Part shown: positions 10,607-18,497 of the stretch, piece by piece
How positions within the stretch are numbered: position 1 is the stretch's first letter
Layout of the letters: each line of letters begins with the position of its first letter
DNA from: an uncultured Bacteroidota bacterium
GTDB lineage: Bacteria; Bacteroidota; Bacteroidia; Chitinophagales; Chitinophagaceae
Assembly (NCBI GenBank): GCA_902826165.1
Contig: CADEDV010000011.1
Coordinates: 40,562-104,561 of the forward strand
Direction: 5' to 3'
DNA length: 64,000 nt
Notes under the pieces: generated by a model
Told to the model about the DNA's origin: nothing
The model's input: the letters and a program-made list of their open reading frames with translations, nothing else
Database searches by the model: none
Made by a program: the position numbers and the translations under genes

Positions 10607-10807
10607 CAACAGAATTCGAAAATACCCTAAAGAAAACAACGTAATCCGATCATGAAACTAACCTCCTTCAATAAGGGATTTTACCTCCCTGGATGTTTAG
10701 CCTCCACTACGTCGGTTTCCATTGCAATCTGATAAAGGGTTTTCAAGTAACCAACAAGATCCAAGCCTATAGCCGTACAAAGAATCTTGAACCCTAAAAC
10801 GAAAACG

Positions 10808-12094
10808 ATGACAACAATTGTAAACAATGTAAAAAGAACAGCAAAGGCGGCTATCCTTTGTATGCTCACCCTGCTGACAGCTGCTGCTTCAGCACAATCT
10901 GTATCAGGTGCTAACGGACTTGCATTTAGAAACCCGACTCTTGTCTCCGGTACCAATCTGCTGACAGGAGCTACTTACCGGTTTTCAAATGTGACTACTA
11001 ATGTGTATGCTTTGGTGAAAATTGATAGCCTTGTTAATGGAGTAGAAGTAAGACAGATTGACGATAATTCAGGAGGACTTGGTTACCTGGATGCTTTTCA
11101 GCCTGAAATAAGAATACCACAAGGTGCTGGTGAGAAATACGCAGTATTCACTATTAGTTTTTATAATGCTGTTACAAATAATATACAGTTTTTAGATTCA
11201 ATCAGGGCAACAGCAGTGGATATAGATGGCAACCTGCAGTTAAAGGAATTAGCAGAGATAAATATGAACGGAGGTTCAGCTTCATTCATGGGCAGTGCTT
11301 TGGATATTTTAGTTAGCCAGTTATCAGCAACTAAGTTCAGGGCTGAAAATATTTTAGGAATTGAAAGAAGTGGTATTGATACATCGGGCTGGGGTAATAT
11401 GATAACAGTTAAAAAGTCATCTGTATCTTCATTTACTATTAAGTATGGAGCAAAGACCATTGGTGCGGCTAATGGCTCAAGGCAGTATAGTTTATATATG
11501 AAGGGATTCACCTATCCTAACCAAATTACTTTACCGGTAAAACTGGAGTCATTTACTGCTATTCTCAATAATAACAGTAATAAAGTTGATCTGAGATGGA
11601 TTACCTCTTATGAAAAGAATGTGAGCCATTTTGTGGTGGAAAAAAGTACAGATGGAAAGAATTATGCTGATGCAGGTGTAGTATTTGCATACGGTAATTC
11701 AAGTGATATAATGGACTATACATTTACAGATATTATCAATACGCAACAGAACATCATCTATTACAGGTTGCGTTCTGTGGACGCTGACGGAAAATTCGAT
11801 TATTCAGCCACCCGTATTATACGTACTGCCAAACAAACTGAAAATACAGTCACCATCCTCACCTATCCTAACCCGGTTACCAGCGAACTGAGGATCACTA
11901 TCCCGAACAACTGGCAAGGGAAAAAGGTAACCTACGAACTGTTGAATGCCAATGCACAGGTCACTAAAAAAACAGAAGCTGGCAGCGGTAGCCAGACTGA
12001 GACTCTGAATGTGAGCAGCTTATCACCTGGTTTATATGTAGTTAAGGTGAGCTGCGGGGCAGAATCTGCGACACAAAAGATAATAAAGAGATAA
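10808..12094 (+). CDS. Secreted T9SS cargo protein of unknown function, type A sorting domain
   Basis: The start chosen is ATG 10808, which gives MTTIVNNVK before a signal peptide ending ASAQ; an in-frame ATG at 10787 would add seven residues. The mature part has a region of about 190 residues with no family I recognise. Next comes a beta-sandwich module of the type that often precedes T9SS signals (LPVKLESFTA...VDLRW...FVVEKSTDGK...YYRLRSVD). The end is a type A C-terminal sorting domain (about 360-428): TYPNPVTSELRI, then LSPGLYVVKV and a final KIIKR. It should cross the outer membrane by T9SS and be anchored or released. It is monocistronic, closed by a terminator, and preceded by the TACGTA cluster. 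Confidence 0.85.
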   Translation: MTTIVNNVKRTAKAAILCMLTLLTAAASAQSVSGANGLAFRNPTLVSGTNLLTGATYRFSNVTTNVYALVKIDSLVNGVEVRQIDDNSGGLGYLDAFQPEIRIPQGAGEKYAVFTISFYNAVTNNIQFLDSIRATAVDIDGNLQLKELAEINMNGGSASFMGSALDILVSQLSATKFRAENILGIERSGIDTSGWGNMITVKKSSVSSFTIKYGAKTIGAANGSRQYSLYMKGFTYPNQITLPVKLESFTAILNNNSNKVDLRWITSYEKNVSHFVVEKSTDGKNYADAGVVFAYGNSSDIMDYTFTDIINTQQNIIYYRLRSVDADGKFDYSATRIIRTAKQTENTVTILTYPNPVTSELRITIPNNWQGKKVTYELLNANAQVTKKTEAGSGSQTETLNVSSLSPGLYVVKVSCGAESATQKIIKR

Positions 12095-12118
12095 GTTAGT
12101 TTTTATTGGGGGTCATAG

Positions 12119-12145
12119 CCAGGTTCGAAAGAGCCTGGTTTTTTT
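12119..12145 (+). terminator. Intrinsic terminator
   Basis: Stem CCAGGTTC / GAGCCTGG (8 bp including one G-T pair), GAAA tetraloop, then a T run. Confidence 0.85.
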
Positions 12146-12157
12146 GTTCTAAAATAA

Positions 12158-12189
12158 TTTGGTTTATATTGTAAACTACTTTACGTTTG
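12158..12189 (+). promoter_or_regulatory. Bacteroidota promoter TTTG-N20-TACGTTTG
   Basis: TTTG at 12158-12161 and TACGTTTG at 12182-12189 fit the Bacteroidota -33/-7 consensus with 20-nt spacing. It lies 25 nt before the TonB-receptor start and probably drives the whole 12215-17564 gene group. Confidence 0.65.
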
Positions 12190-12214
12190 TGCAAAGAATT
12201 CAAAACCAACAACC

Positions 12215-14470
12215 ATGAAACGAGTACGAAACATCCTTTTCTTAGTGTTTGCAGCACTGCTTTCAGTGCTGGCTAATGGACAAACAACTGTGAAAGGAGT
12301 GGTGAAAGACAACAAGGGAAAGGCAATGCCCGGTATCAGTATCACATTAAAGGATACCTATGACGGGGCCACTACTGATTCTACCGGAAAGTACTCCTTT
12401 AAAACAACCGAGAGAGGGGAGCAATTGATCGTAGCTAGTTCTATTGGCTATAAATCATTTGAGCAAAAGATCATTCTGGATGGAACAACACAAACAATAG
12501 ATATCTCTTTAAAAGAAGAAATAACAGAATTGAGAGCCGTAGTATTAACTGCCGGAACCTTTGAAGCCAGTGATAGGAAAAGAGCAGCGGTTGTACTGGA
12601 CCCGATAGATATTGTTACAACAGCCAGTGCCAATGGTGATATTACAGGTGCATTAAAAACATTACCCGGCGCCCAGCAGGTGGGTGAAAGTGAAGGCTTG
12701 TATGTCCGTGGTGGTACCGCAGCAGAAACAAAAACATTTATAGATGGTACCCTGGTTAATAACTTCTTTTTTAGCAGTGTGCCCAATATTGCCCAGTTCG
12801 GAAGATTCTCACCCTTTATTTTCAAAGGAACCGTTTTCAGTACAGGCGGGTATTCAGCTTTATATGGCCAGGCTTTATCTTCTGCACTAATATTAGAGTC
12901 CATTGATCTTCCTGATCAGTCTTCTGCTAATATCGGTCTCACCGTATTGAGCGGTAGCGCAGGTTACCAGCATTTGGCAAAGAATAAAAAATATTCCTGG
13001 GGTGGCAGTTATAGCTACACGAATCTCGGGTTGGCTTTTGCTATTATTAAACAAAAGCAGGATTACCAGAAAGTTCCGGCCTATCATAATGCCGATGCTA
13101 ATTTTCGTATTAAAACCTCTAAAACCGGGATGCTGAAATATTATGGTTACTTCAGTAATAACCGGCTGGCGTTTACAACCAACAGTATTGATTCATTGGG
13201 TTATAAAGACAGGTTTGCACTTGGCAATACCAATATTTACCACAACCTGGCCTGGCGGGAAAACCTGGGCAGCAGGTGGAAATTAAATATGGGAGTATCT
13301 TATACGAATAACAAAGATGAGATCAGCAGCTCCATGCAGGATAATAATAAGAACGAAGTATTGCTGGGTGGGCTGGAGTTTAAAAAATTCAATGTGGATG
13401 CAAAAGGCAATTACTTCAATGCCAAGTTTGTACTGGAAAAGAGACTGAAAGGATTGAGTGCCCTTCGCTTTGGCAGCGAGTATAATTACAGTAATGATAA
13501 AACGGCCTATACGGATTTTAATGGGAACACATACCCCGGGTCTGTTAAAGAGCATATCAATTCAGTATTTGCAGAAGCAGATATATATATCACCAATGAT
13601 GTGGCAGCCAAGGCGGGTACCCGGTTTGAACATTCTGCGTTGCTGGGTAAAACGAATATTGCTCCCCGGCTTTCGATAGCATATAAACTGGGCCAAGGAT
13701 CACAGGCCTCGCTGGCTTATGGTATCTTTTATCAGAACCCGGAGAGAAGATATTTGCCTTCAACCAGCAGCCTGACTTTTATGAAGGCGACACATTATAT
13801 CGCCCAGTTTCAGAAAGTGGCAAACCAGCAATCTTTCCGCACTGAGATATTTTATAAGAAATACGACAACCTGCTGAAGACGGCACAAACCACCGGCCAG
13901 GAAACAGCGATTAATAACAAAGGCTTTGGGGATGCCAAAGGAATTGAATTTTTCTGGAGAGATAAAAAGACGATCAAAAATTTTGATTACTGGATATCCT
14001 ATTCCTACCTGGATACGAAACGGGATTTCCTGAATTTTCCTTTTGCAATCACACCCAACTTTGCCGCAAAACACACCGCTTCGTTAGTGACGAAAAAATT
14101 TGTGCAAAAATGGAAAATGAACCTGAATGCGGCATATAATTTCGCCAGCGGCCGTCCTTATTATAATATTGGGTTTGACGGATCTAATTATAAATTCAAT
14201 GACAGGGGAACGATCCCTGACTATCATAACGTAAGTTTTTCGATCAATTACCTGCCTTTCATCGGTAAGAAAAATCCTAAAGCTTTTGCTGTATATGTGT
14301 TTCAGGTAAGTAATATTTTCAACATCAAACAGACCTACGGCTACCAGTACTCTTATAATGGCTACCGGAAAGAAGCCATCGTACCTACATCAAGAATGTT
14401 TGTATTCCTGGGTGCTTTTATCAGTTTTGGTGTGGACAGAAGCGATGAGGTAATTAATAACGGGTTATAA
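12215..14470 (+). CDS. TonB-dependent outer-membrane receptor with CarboxypepD_reg-like N-domain
   Basis: The 751-residue protein starts with a signal peptide ending ANGQ, then a carboxypeptidase-regulatory-like beta-sandwich (about 24-105; VKGVVKDNKGKAMPGISITLK...TDSTGKYSF). A plug domain (about 120-235; GALKTLPGAQQVGESEGLYVRGG) and a 22-strand-type barrel follow. At 751 residues it is shorter than SusC proteins, and no SusD partner follows, so it is more like a siderophore, cofactor or peptide receptor than a glycan importer. It has its own consensus promoter. The next gene begins 11 nt downstream, so it likely leads an operon of seven genes. Confidence 0.92.
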   Translation: MKRVRNILFLVFAALLSVLANGQTTVKGVVKDNKGKAMPGISITLKDTYDGATTDSTGKYSFKTTERGEQLIVASSIGYKSFEQKIILDGTTQTIDISLKEEITELRAVVLTAGTFEASDRKRAAVVLDPIDIVTTASANGDITGALKTLPGAQQVGESEGLYVRGGTAAETKTFIDGTLVNNFFFSSVPNIAQFGRFSPFIFKGTVFSTGGYSALYGQALSSALILESIDLPDQSSANIGLTVLSGSAGYQHLAKNKKYSWGGSYSYTNLGLAFAIIKQKQDYQKVPAYHNADANFRIKTSKTGMLKYYGYFSNNRLAFTTNSIDSLGYKDRFALGNTNIYHNLAWRENLGSRWKLNMGVSYTNNKDEISSSMQDNNKNEVLLGGLEFKKFNVDAKGNYFNAKFVLEKRLKGLSALRFGSEYNYSNDKTAYTDFNGNTYPGSVKEHINSVFAEADIYITNDVAAKAGTRFEHSALLGKTNIAPRLSIAYKLGQGSQASLAYGIFYQNPERRYLPSTSSLTFMKATHYIAQFQKVANQQSFRTEIFYKKYDNLLKTAQTTGQETAINNKGFGDAKGIEFFWRDKKTIKNFDYWISYSYLDTKRDFLNFPFAITPNFAAKHTASLVTKKFVQKWKMNLNAAYNFASGRPYYNIGFDGSNYKFNDRGTIPDYHNVSFSINYLPFIGKKNPKAFAVYVFQVSNIFNIKQTYGYQYSYNGYRKEAIVPTSRMFVFLGAFISFGVDRSDEVINNGL

Positions 14471-14481
14471 AAATAAAATCT

Positions 14482-14769
14482 ATGATACAGCAAACTATTC
14501 CCCAGGATAAAGACCCCAAACTCTGGGAAATCGCCCAGAAAAGGGCCAGTTTTAAAACAAACCTGATCACTTATCTTGTCGTCAATGCATTTCTTTGGAT
14601 ACTCTGGTATATTTCGGATGGCAAAGAGTATAATAAAGGCCTGCCCTGGCCTGTCTGGCCAACCCTGGGTTGGGGTGTGGGCATCGTATTTCATTATTTT
14701 GGAGCCTATGTATACCCGGAGGCCAACTCTGCAGAAAGGGAATATGAGAAATTAAAAAACAAACAATAA
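14482..14769 (+). CDS. 2TM-domain membrane protein
   Basis: The 95-residue protein has the 2TM family pattern: a charged start, AQKRASFKTNLITYLVVNAFLWILWY as first helix region, the Trp/Pro-rich turn GLPWPVWPTLGWG, a second helix with IVFHYFGAY, and a charged tail. The family is common in Bacteroidota, often fused to or near LytTR regulators, and its function is unknown. It lies 11 nt after the TonB receptor. Confidence 0.85.
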   Translation: MIQQTIPQDKDPKLWEIAQKRASFKTNLITYLVVNAFLWILWYISDGKEYNKGLPWPVWPTLGWGVGIVFHYFGAYVYPEANSAEREYEKLKNKQ

Positions 14770-14797
14770 TATATCAACCATTTAAAACTGATCAATA

Positions 14798-15445
14798 ATG
14801 AAAAAGACAATTTTCTTCCTGGTAGCCACTTTCCTGGTGGCAACAAGTTTTTCACAAAGTGAAAAGTATATTGCTGCGATGAAAAAAAATATTGCAGAGA
14901 TAGACAGCGCATTAATTAAGAATGATGCGGCCAGGCTGGTGGACATTGCAGCCAGTTTTGAACGTATCGGTGATGCCGAGAAAACCCAGTGGCTCCCTTT
15001 TTATTATGCGGCGTATTGCCAGGTCACTTTCTCGTTTATAAAAAATGACCCTGCCAGTAATGATGGTATAGCTGATAAGGCAGACCAGTTACTGGAGAAG
15101 GCAGAAGCATTAGAAAAGAGCAATAGCGAGATCAGCCTGTTAAAAGCAATGAGTGCTTCGTTACGGATGCTGGTTAATCCCATGGAACGCTGGATGGACC
15201 TGGGACCCAAGATCCAGAACTATAGCCAGGATGCTATGACCCAAGACCCTACTAATCCCCGTCCTTACTGGTTCAGCGGTGTTTCATTAAAAAATACACC
15301 GGAACAATTTGGTGGTGGTTGCGGAACAGCCAAGCCTCAATTAGATAAAGCCATGGAATTGTTTGGGACATTCAAGCCTGCCAGCGATTTGCACCCGAAC
15401 TGGGGTAAACAGGTTTGTGAAAGAGATGCAGCAGGATGTAAATAA
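14798..15445 (+). CDS. Periplasmic TPR-like helical protein, function unknown
   Basis: The 215-residue protein has a signal peptide (MKKTIFFLVATFLVATSFSQ) and a mature part of paired helices resembling degenerate TPR units: a helix with PFYYAAYCQVTFSF, one with ADQLLEKAEALEKSNSEISLLKAM, and PTNPRPYWFSGV. The C-terminal third holds three Cys residues and ends VCERDAAGCK, so a disulphide is possible. It is the third gene of the TonB-receptor group, 28 nt after the 2TM gene. Related proteins are annotated as hypothetical, and no catalytic motif is visible. Confidence 0.75.
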   Translation: MKKTIFFLVATFLVATSFSQSEKYIAAMKKNIAEIDSALIKNDAARLVDIAASFERIGDAEKTQWLPFYYAAYCQVTFSFIKNDPASNDGIADKADQLLEKAEALEKSNSEISLLKAMSASLRMLVNPMERWMDLGPKIQNYSQDAMTQDPTNPRPYWFSGVSLKNTPEQFGGGCGTAKPQLDKAMELFGTFKPASDLHPNWGKQVCERDAAGCK

Positions 15446-15460
15446 ATTCATCGGTCAGTA

Positions 15461-15495
15461 TATACCGGGAAGTTGATTAAGCAGCTTCCCGGTAT
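15461..15495 (+). terminator. Strong intercistronic hairpin, possible attenuating terminator
   Basis: TATACCGGGAAG (15461-15472) pairs perfectly over 12 bp with CTTCCCGGTATA (15484-15495). The downstream sequence CCTGTTTATAATT is only moderately T-rich, so it may reduce rather than stop read-through into the next genes, or protect the upstream mRNA end. Confidence 0.5.
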
Positions 15496-15522
15496 ACCTG
15501 TTTATAATTAAAAACTAATACC

Positions 15523-16110
15523 ATGGCTGAAGAGAAATTTTCGCCGGAGCAAAGCCTGCAGCTTATCCAATCGATGATAAGCAAGACCAAGCAGACTATG
15601 TCTGATAACAGCATCTATTTCCTGATCTGGGGATGGCTCACTTTTATTGCTTTCATCGGGCAGTTTATATTGAAACATATTTTGCAATATGAAAAACACT
15701 ATATGATCTGGCTTGTAGTGATCATAGGTATTGTTTTTTCTATTTACCAGGGAAAGAAAGATGAGAAAAAAGTGCGGGCCAAAACCTGGGTTGGTGAAAA
15801 TATGAGCCATCTGTGGCTTGGCATGGCTATCAGTTTTTTTGTATTGTCCATGATCATAACAAGAATGGGATGGGGAACGGAGATGTATCCTTTCTATATT
15901 ATGCTATATGGCCTCGGTACTTTTGTTTCAGGTAATTTTCTTCAGTTCAGGCCATTGATAATCGGCGGCATTATAGCCTGGGTTTTAGCGATCGGATCAA
16001 CATGGGTAAGCTATGATTACCAGATGCTGTTTGCTGCAGCATCTATTCTGTTCAGTTATATTATACCAGCCTATATGTTACGCCGGAGAGATAAAATCAT
16101 CAACCAATAA
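15523..16110 (+). CDS. Polytopic membrane protein, first of a tandem paralogous pair
   Basis: The 195-residue protein has a soluble N-terminal helix (SPEQSLQLIQSMISKTKQTM) followed by about five to six membrane segments. The same N-terminal pattern (SLxLIxxMISKxK...WGxL) and a matching helix order, including MLYGLGTF versus LLYGLPTF, occur in the next gene, so the two are tandem paralogues. No transport or catalytic motif is recognised. The association with a winged-helix regulator two genes on suggests the pair may sense or relay a signal to it, by analogy with small membrane-regulator gene pairs. That role is an inference. Confidence 0.78.
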   Translation: MAEEKFSPEQSLQLIQSMISKTKQTMSDNSIYFLIWGWLTFIAFIGQFILKHILQYEKHYMIWLVVIIGIVFSIYQGKKDEKKVRAKTWVGENMSHLWLGMAISFFVLSMIITRMGWGTEMYPFYIMLYGLGTFVSGNFLQFRPLIIGGIIAWVLAIGSTWVSYDYQMLFAAASILFSYIIPAYMLRRRDKIINQ

Positions 16111-16117
16111 TTTTGCC

Positions 16118-16792
16118 ATGAGTCAGCCCGAAAAACAACTCACTGAAAAGGAAAGCCTTGATCTCATTGCTAAAATGATCAGCAAGGCCAAAGATTCTTA
16201 TCATGATACCGGTATTGGTGCAATAATGTGGGGCGCCTTAATTGCAATTTGTTCAATTGTGAAATTGTCAGAGATCCATTTTGGGTACCAACTTCCTTTT
16301 GATATTTACCTGCTCACATTTATAGCCGTCATCCCTCAAGTATTCATTACGATCAGGGAAAAAAAAGAAAGAAAAGTAAAATCATTTGATGATAGTTATA
16401 TGGATTATATCTGGCTGGGATTTGGCATCTGTATTTTCCTGTTGATTTTTATCGTTAATTCAGTATTTCATGTGTGGGAGCCCGTTGCCATTGAATACAG
16501 GCAATTGACAGGGCATCGTTCTGCTTTCCAGTTTAGCGAATTCATATCACCCCTTTTTCTTTTGTTATATGGCCTGCCAACGTTTATTACCGGGGCAGCC
16601 TGTAAATTTAAACCGATGTTGTGGGGGGGTATCTTTTGCTGGGTATGTTGTATTACAGCCATTTTTACATCCATAAAAATTGACCTCTTGTTAACAGCTG
16701 CTTCAGCTATTATGGCCTGGCTTATACCGGGTATTTTAATGGAGAGAGAGTACAGGGTATATAAAAAAGAACAAGTGGTATCGCATGTTTAA
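16118..16792 (+). CDS. Polytopic membrane protein, second of the paralogous pair
   Basis: The start is placed at ATG 16118 (MSQPEKQLTEKESLDLIAKM), 7 nt after the preceding stop; a longer in-frame reading from 16013 would overlap the upstream gene and add an unlikely segment. The 224-residue product repeats the upstream architecture: a helical head ESLDLIAKMISKAKDS, then about six membrane helices, with an extra 25-residue loop before the LFLLLYGLPTF helix. It overlaps the regulator gene by 8 nt, which suggests translational coupling. Function unknown. Confidence 0.78.
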   Translation: MSQPEKQLTEKESLDLIAKMISKAKDSYHDTGIGAIMWGALIAICSIVKLSEIHFGYQLPFDIYLLTFIAVIPQVFITIREKKERKVKSFDDSYMDYIWLGFGICIFLLIFIVNSVFHVWEPVAIEYRQLTGHRSAFQFSEFISPLFLLLYGLPTFITGAACKFKPMLWGGIFCWVCCITAIFTSIKIDLLLTAASAIMAWLIPGILMEREYRVYKKEQVVSHV

Positions 16793-17075
16793 AGAACTTG
16801 ATCCGATATTACATTCACAACTCCGGTTGGCTGTCATTTCACTCCTCATCAGTGTGAAAGAGGCAGAATTTACTTTCCTGCGGGAAAAAACAAATGCTAC
16901 CGCCGGTAACCTGAGTGTGCAGATACAGAAACTGAAGGAAGCAGGTTATATTGATGTGGTCAAACAATTTAAAGATAATTACCCGCAAACGATCTGTAAG
17001 ATCACCCCGCTGGGTATAACAGCTTTTGAAGAATATGTAAAGAACCTGCAATCTTATCTTGGCACTAACACATAA
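16785..17075 (+). CDS. Winged-helix transcriptional regulator (HTH_34/PF13601-like)
   Basis: The 96-residue single-domain protein opens FKELDPILHSQLRLAVISLL, has a recognition helix region TAGNLSVQIQKLKEAGYI and a wing with CKITPLGITAFEEY. This is the compact MarR/ArsR-related family often named transcriptional regulator or HTH_34. It overlaps the second paralogous membrane gene by 8 nt and is followed after 3 nt by a DUF2269-like gene, so it is inside the operon and may autoregulate it. No ligand or metal site is visible. Confidence 0.88.
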   Translation: MFKELDPILHSQLRLAVISLLISVKEAEFTFLREKTNATAGNLSVQIQKLKEAGYIDVVKQFKDNYPQTICKITPLGITAFEEYVKNLQSYLGTNT

Positions 17076-17078
17076 GCC

Positions 17079-17564
17079 ATGCATTTCTATTCTCTATTTA
17101 AACTGGTACATATTTTTGCTGTTGTCATTTTCCTTGGCAATATCATCACGGGTTTATTCTGGATGAAAAAGGCTGATAAAACAAATGACCGGCCTGTTAT
17201 TGCATTTGCCATGAAGACCATCATTCTCAGTGACCGGTTATTTACTATTCCCGGGGTGATCATTATTACCATAGGCGGGTTTGCCACTGCTATCGAAGGA
17301 GGCATCCCACTACTTAGGACAGGATGGATTTTCTGGTCTATTGTTTTGTTCAGCTTATCCGGTCTTGTCTTTAGCTGGAAGCTGGCTCCTTTGCAAAAGA
17401 AAATTTTTAAACTCGTTAATGTATCAGCGGATGAATTCTTTGATAAGGCTCTTTACCAGTCTTGTTTTAAAAAATGGGAGAACTGGGGGTTAGTTGCATT
17501 GATTACCCCTGTTGCCGCAATGATCATGATGGTGCTGAAAATTCCTTTGCCATCTTTGTTTTAA
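17079..17564 (+). CDS. DUF2269-like four-helix membrane protein
   Basis: The 161-residue protein has four membrane helices with the family layout: an opening FKLVHIFAVVIFLGNIITGLFW including the conserved His, then SDRLFTIPGVIIITIGG, then RTGWIFWSIVLF, and a final helix ALITPVAAMIMMVL. Family members are predicted integral membrane proteins of unknown function, and the His in helix 1 could be a haem or metal ligand. It is the last gene of the group that begins at 12215 and is followed by a strong terminator. Confidence 0.82.
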   Translation: MHFYSLFKLVHIFAVVIFLGNIITGLFWMKKADKTNDRPVIAFAMKTIILSDRLFTIPGVIIITIGGFATAIEGGIPLLRTGWIFWSIVLFSLSGLVFSWKLAPLQKKIFKLVNVSADEFFDKALYQSCFKKWENWGLVALITPVAAMIMMVLKIPLPSLF

Positions 17565-17588
17565 TTACCGGTTTAGTATATAAATGAG

Positions 17589-17620
17589 GAAGCCCTTTAG
17601 ACAAAGGGCTTCTTCTCTTT
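17589..17620. terminator. Intrinsic terminator between convergent gene groups
   Basis: A perfect 10-bp stem GAAGCCCTTT / AAAGGGCTTC, loop AGAC, followed by TTCTCTTTT. The A-rich left flank lets it work for the minus-strand genes at 17666-18186 too. Confidence 0.85.
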
Positions 17621-17665
17621 TGGTACTCTTTAGTGTATGTATGAAAAAAGTAAAGATGGTACCCC

Positions 17666-17797
17666 TCAAAAACTCTTTTTGTTCCGGTAAGGTTGTAATA
17701 CCAGTTGTGGTTGTTTGCCTCCGGGTTTCAATATTTTTTCAACGGCTCTTTTAAGGCCTTTTAATTTCTCTTTTAATGTATTTTTTATTTCAGCCAT
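17666..17797 (-). CDS. Small cationic peptide (43 residues), possible gene
   Basis: An ATG at 17797, 11 nt after the stop of the upstream gene on the same strand, opens a 43-codon frame. The product has 11 Lys, 2 Arg and only 3 Glu. Its first 25 residues form a regular amphipathic pattern (IKNTLKEKLKGLKRAVEKIL), followed by a Pro/Gly/Gln tail. It has no signal peptide. Tight spacing, the terminator just downstream and biased composition argue that it is translated, but a chance frame cannot be excluded. It might be a nucleic-acid or membrane-binding peptide, or the basic partner of the upstream exported protein. Confidence 0.45.
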   Translation of the reverse strand: MAEIKNTLKEKLKGLKRAVEKILKPGGKQPQLVLQPYRNKKSF

Positions 17798-17808
17798 GTT
17801 CCAGGTTA

Positions 17809-18186
17809 TCAAATGCCGGTACTATTGACAGATACAATTTCTGAATAAATCACTTTTTTATCCTTCCCGATCAATTTGATCCTGAACTGCAATTTCTCTT
17901 TCCCGATTTTTTCGAAATACTGGTAATTATCTTTTTCTGTTTTTTCAGAACCGAAGACCAGCGCTGCCAAACTAAAATTTTTCCCATCCACACTTTTCTC
18001 CACTTCAAAAAGATTAGTTGATTCGTTGGTGTTTACTTCCCAATCAAGGATAACTTTATCATTATGGATAGTCGCTTTGAAACTAGTAAGCTTTGCTGCT
18101 GATGCAGCAGGATTTTCCTGAGCAACCAGGGTTTGTGTCAGCAAGCTGAATATTACGGCGATCAGTACGGTTAAAATTTGCTTCAT
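17809..18186 (-). CDS. Small exported stand-alone beta-sandwich protein, relative of T9SS pre-sorting modules
   Basis: The start is ATG 18186, giving MKQILTVLIAVIFSLLTQTLVAQE, a good signal peptide; an in-frame reading from 18393 would add an unlikely 69-residue lead. The mature 100 residues are one copy of the module that elsewhere sits just before T9SS sorting domains (LTSFKATIHNDKVILDWEVN...FEVEKSVDGKNF...FRIKLIGKD), comparable with segments in the genes at 10808, 22591 and 25288. Here there is no sorting domain after it, so the product should stay periplasmic. It could be a decayed remnant or a free-standing adaptor. A consensus promoter lies about 190 nt upstream. Confidence 0.75.
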   Translation of the reverse strand: MKQILTVLIAVIFSLLTQTLVAQENPAASAAKLTSFKATIHNDKVILDWEVNTNESTNLFEVEKSVDGKNFSLAALVFGSEKTEKDNYQYFEKIGKEKLQFRIKLIGKDKKVIYSEIVSVNSTGI

Positions 18187-18336
18187 TTCCAGGGTTTGAA
18201 TGATGGTCTTCAAGTCCCACAGAAATATTGGATCAAAGGGTGCGGTTCGCAGGAATTGGGGGAATTTATTCCGGGGAAGACTACTTGAGATGCAGACCTG
18301 GCAGTGAATGAAAAGTGAGAGACAGGTACGGGTTTT

Positions 18337-18360
18337 TACGTAGTTTTCCGGGTAAAAATG
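18337..18360. promoter_or_regulatory. TACGTA-type motif in the leader of the minus-strand gene
   Basis: TACGTAGTTTTCCGGGTAAAA here resembles TACGTATTTTCCCGGCAAAA at 10455, upstream of another exported-protein gene. It lies about 25 nt downstream of the predicted minus-strand start of transcription. The 18187-18497 divergent gap otherwise holds two promoter-like elements and no gene. Confidence 0.35.
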
Positions 18361-18380
18361 TGGTTTTCCGAATCGTAAAA

Positions 18381-18411
18381 CAAACATAGGCATGGGTTGT
18401 TACTTATGCAA
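18381..18411 (-). promoter_or_regulatory. Bacteroidota promoter TTG-N20-TATGTTTG for the 18186 gene
   Basis: On the minus strand TTG (18411-18409) and TATGTTTG (18388-18381) are separated by 20 nt, matching the consensus. It implies a leader of roughly 190 nt before the ATG at 18186. Confidence 0.55.
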
Positions 18412-18472
18412 GTGATTTGTAAAATATATTTTTCAAAAGGTTAAATCGCTCATTTACAGCAGAAACCTTCAA

Positions 18473-18480
18473 TACATTTG
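18473..18480 (+). promoter_or_regulatory. Putative -7 box (TACATTTG) of the ABC-2 operon
   Basis: TACATTTG fits TAnnTTTG and lies 17 nt before the ATG at 18498. The -33 position shows only TTTA. Confidence 0.45.
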
Positions 18481-18497
18481 CATACTAAGTTTTGACC

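Noticed and set aside
12215..14470. Polysaccharide utilisation locus (SusC/SusD)
   Set aside because: The receptor is shorter than SusC proteins and no SusD-like lipoprotein or glycoside hydrolase follows.
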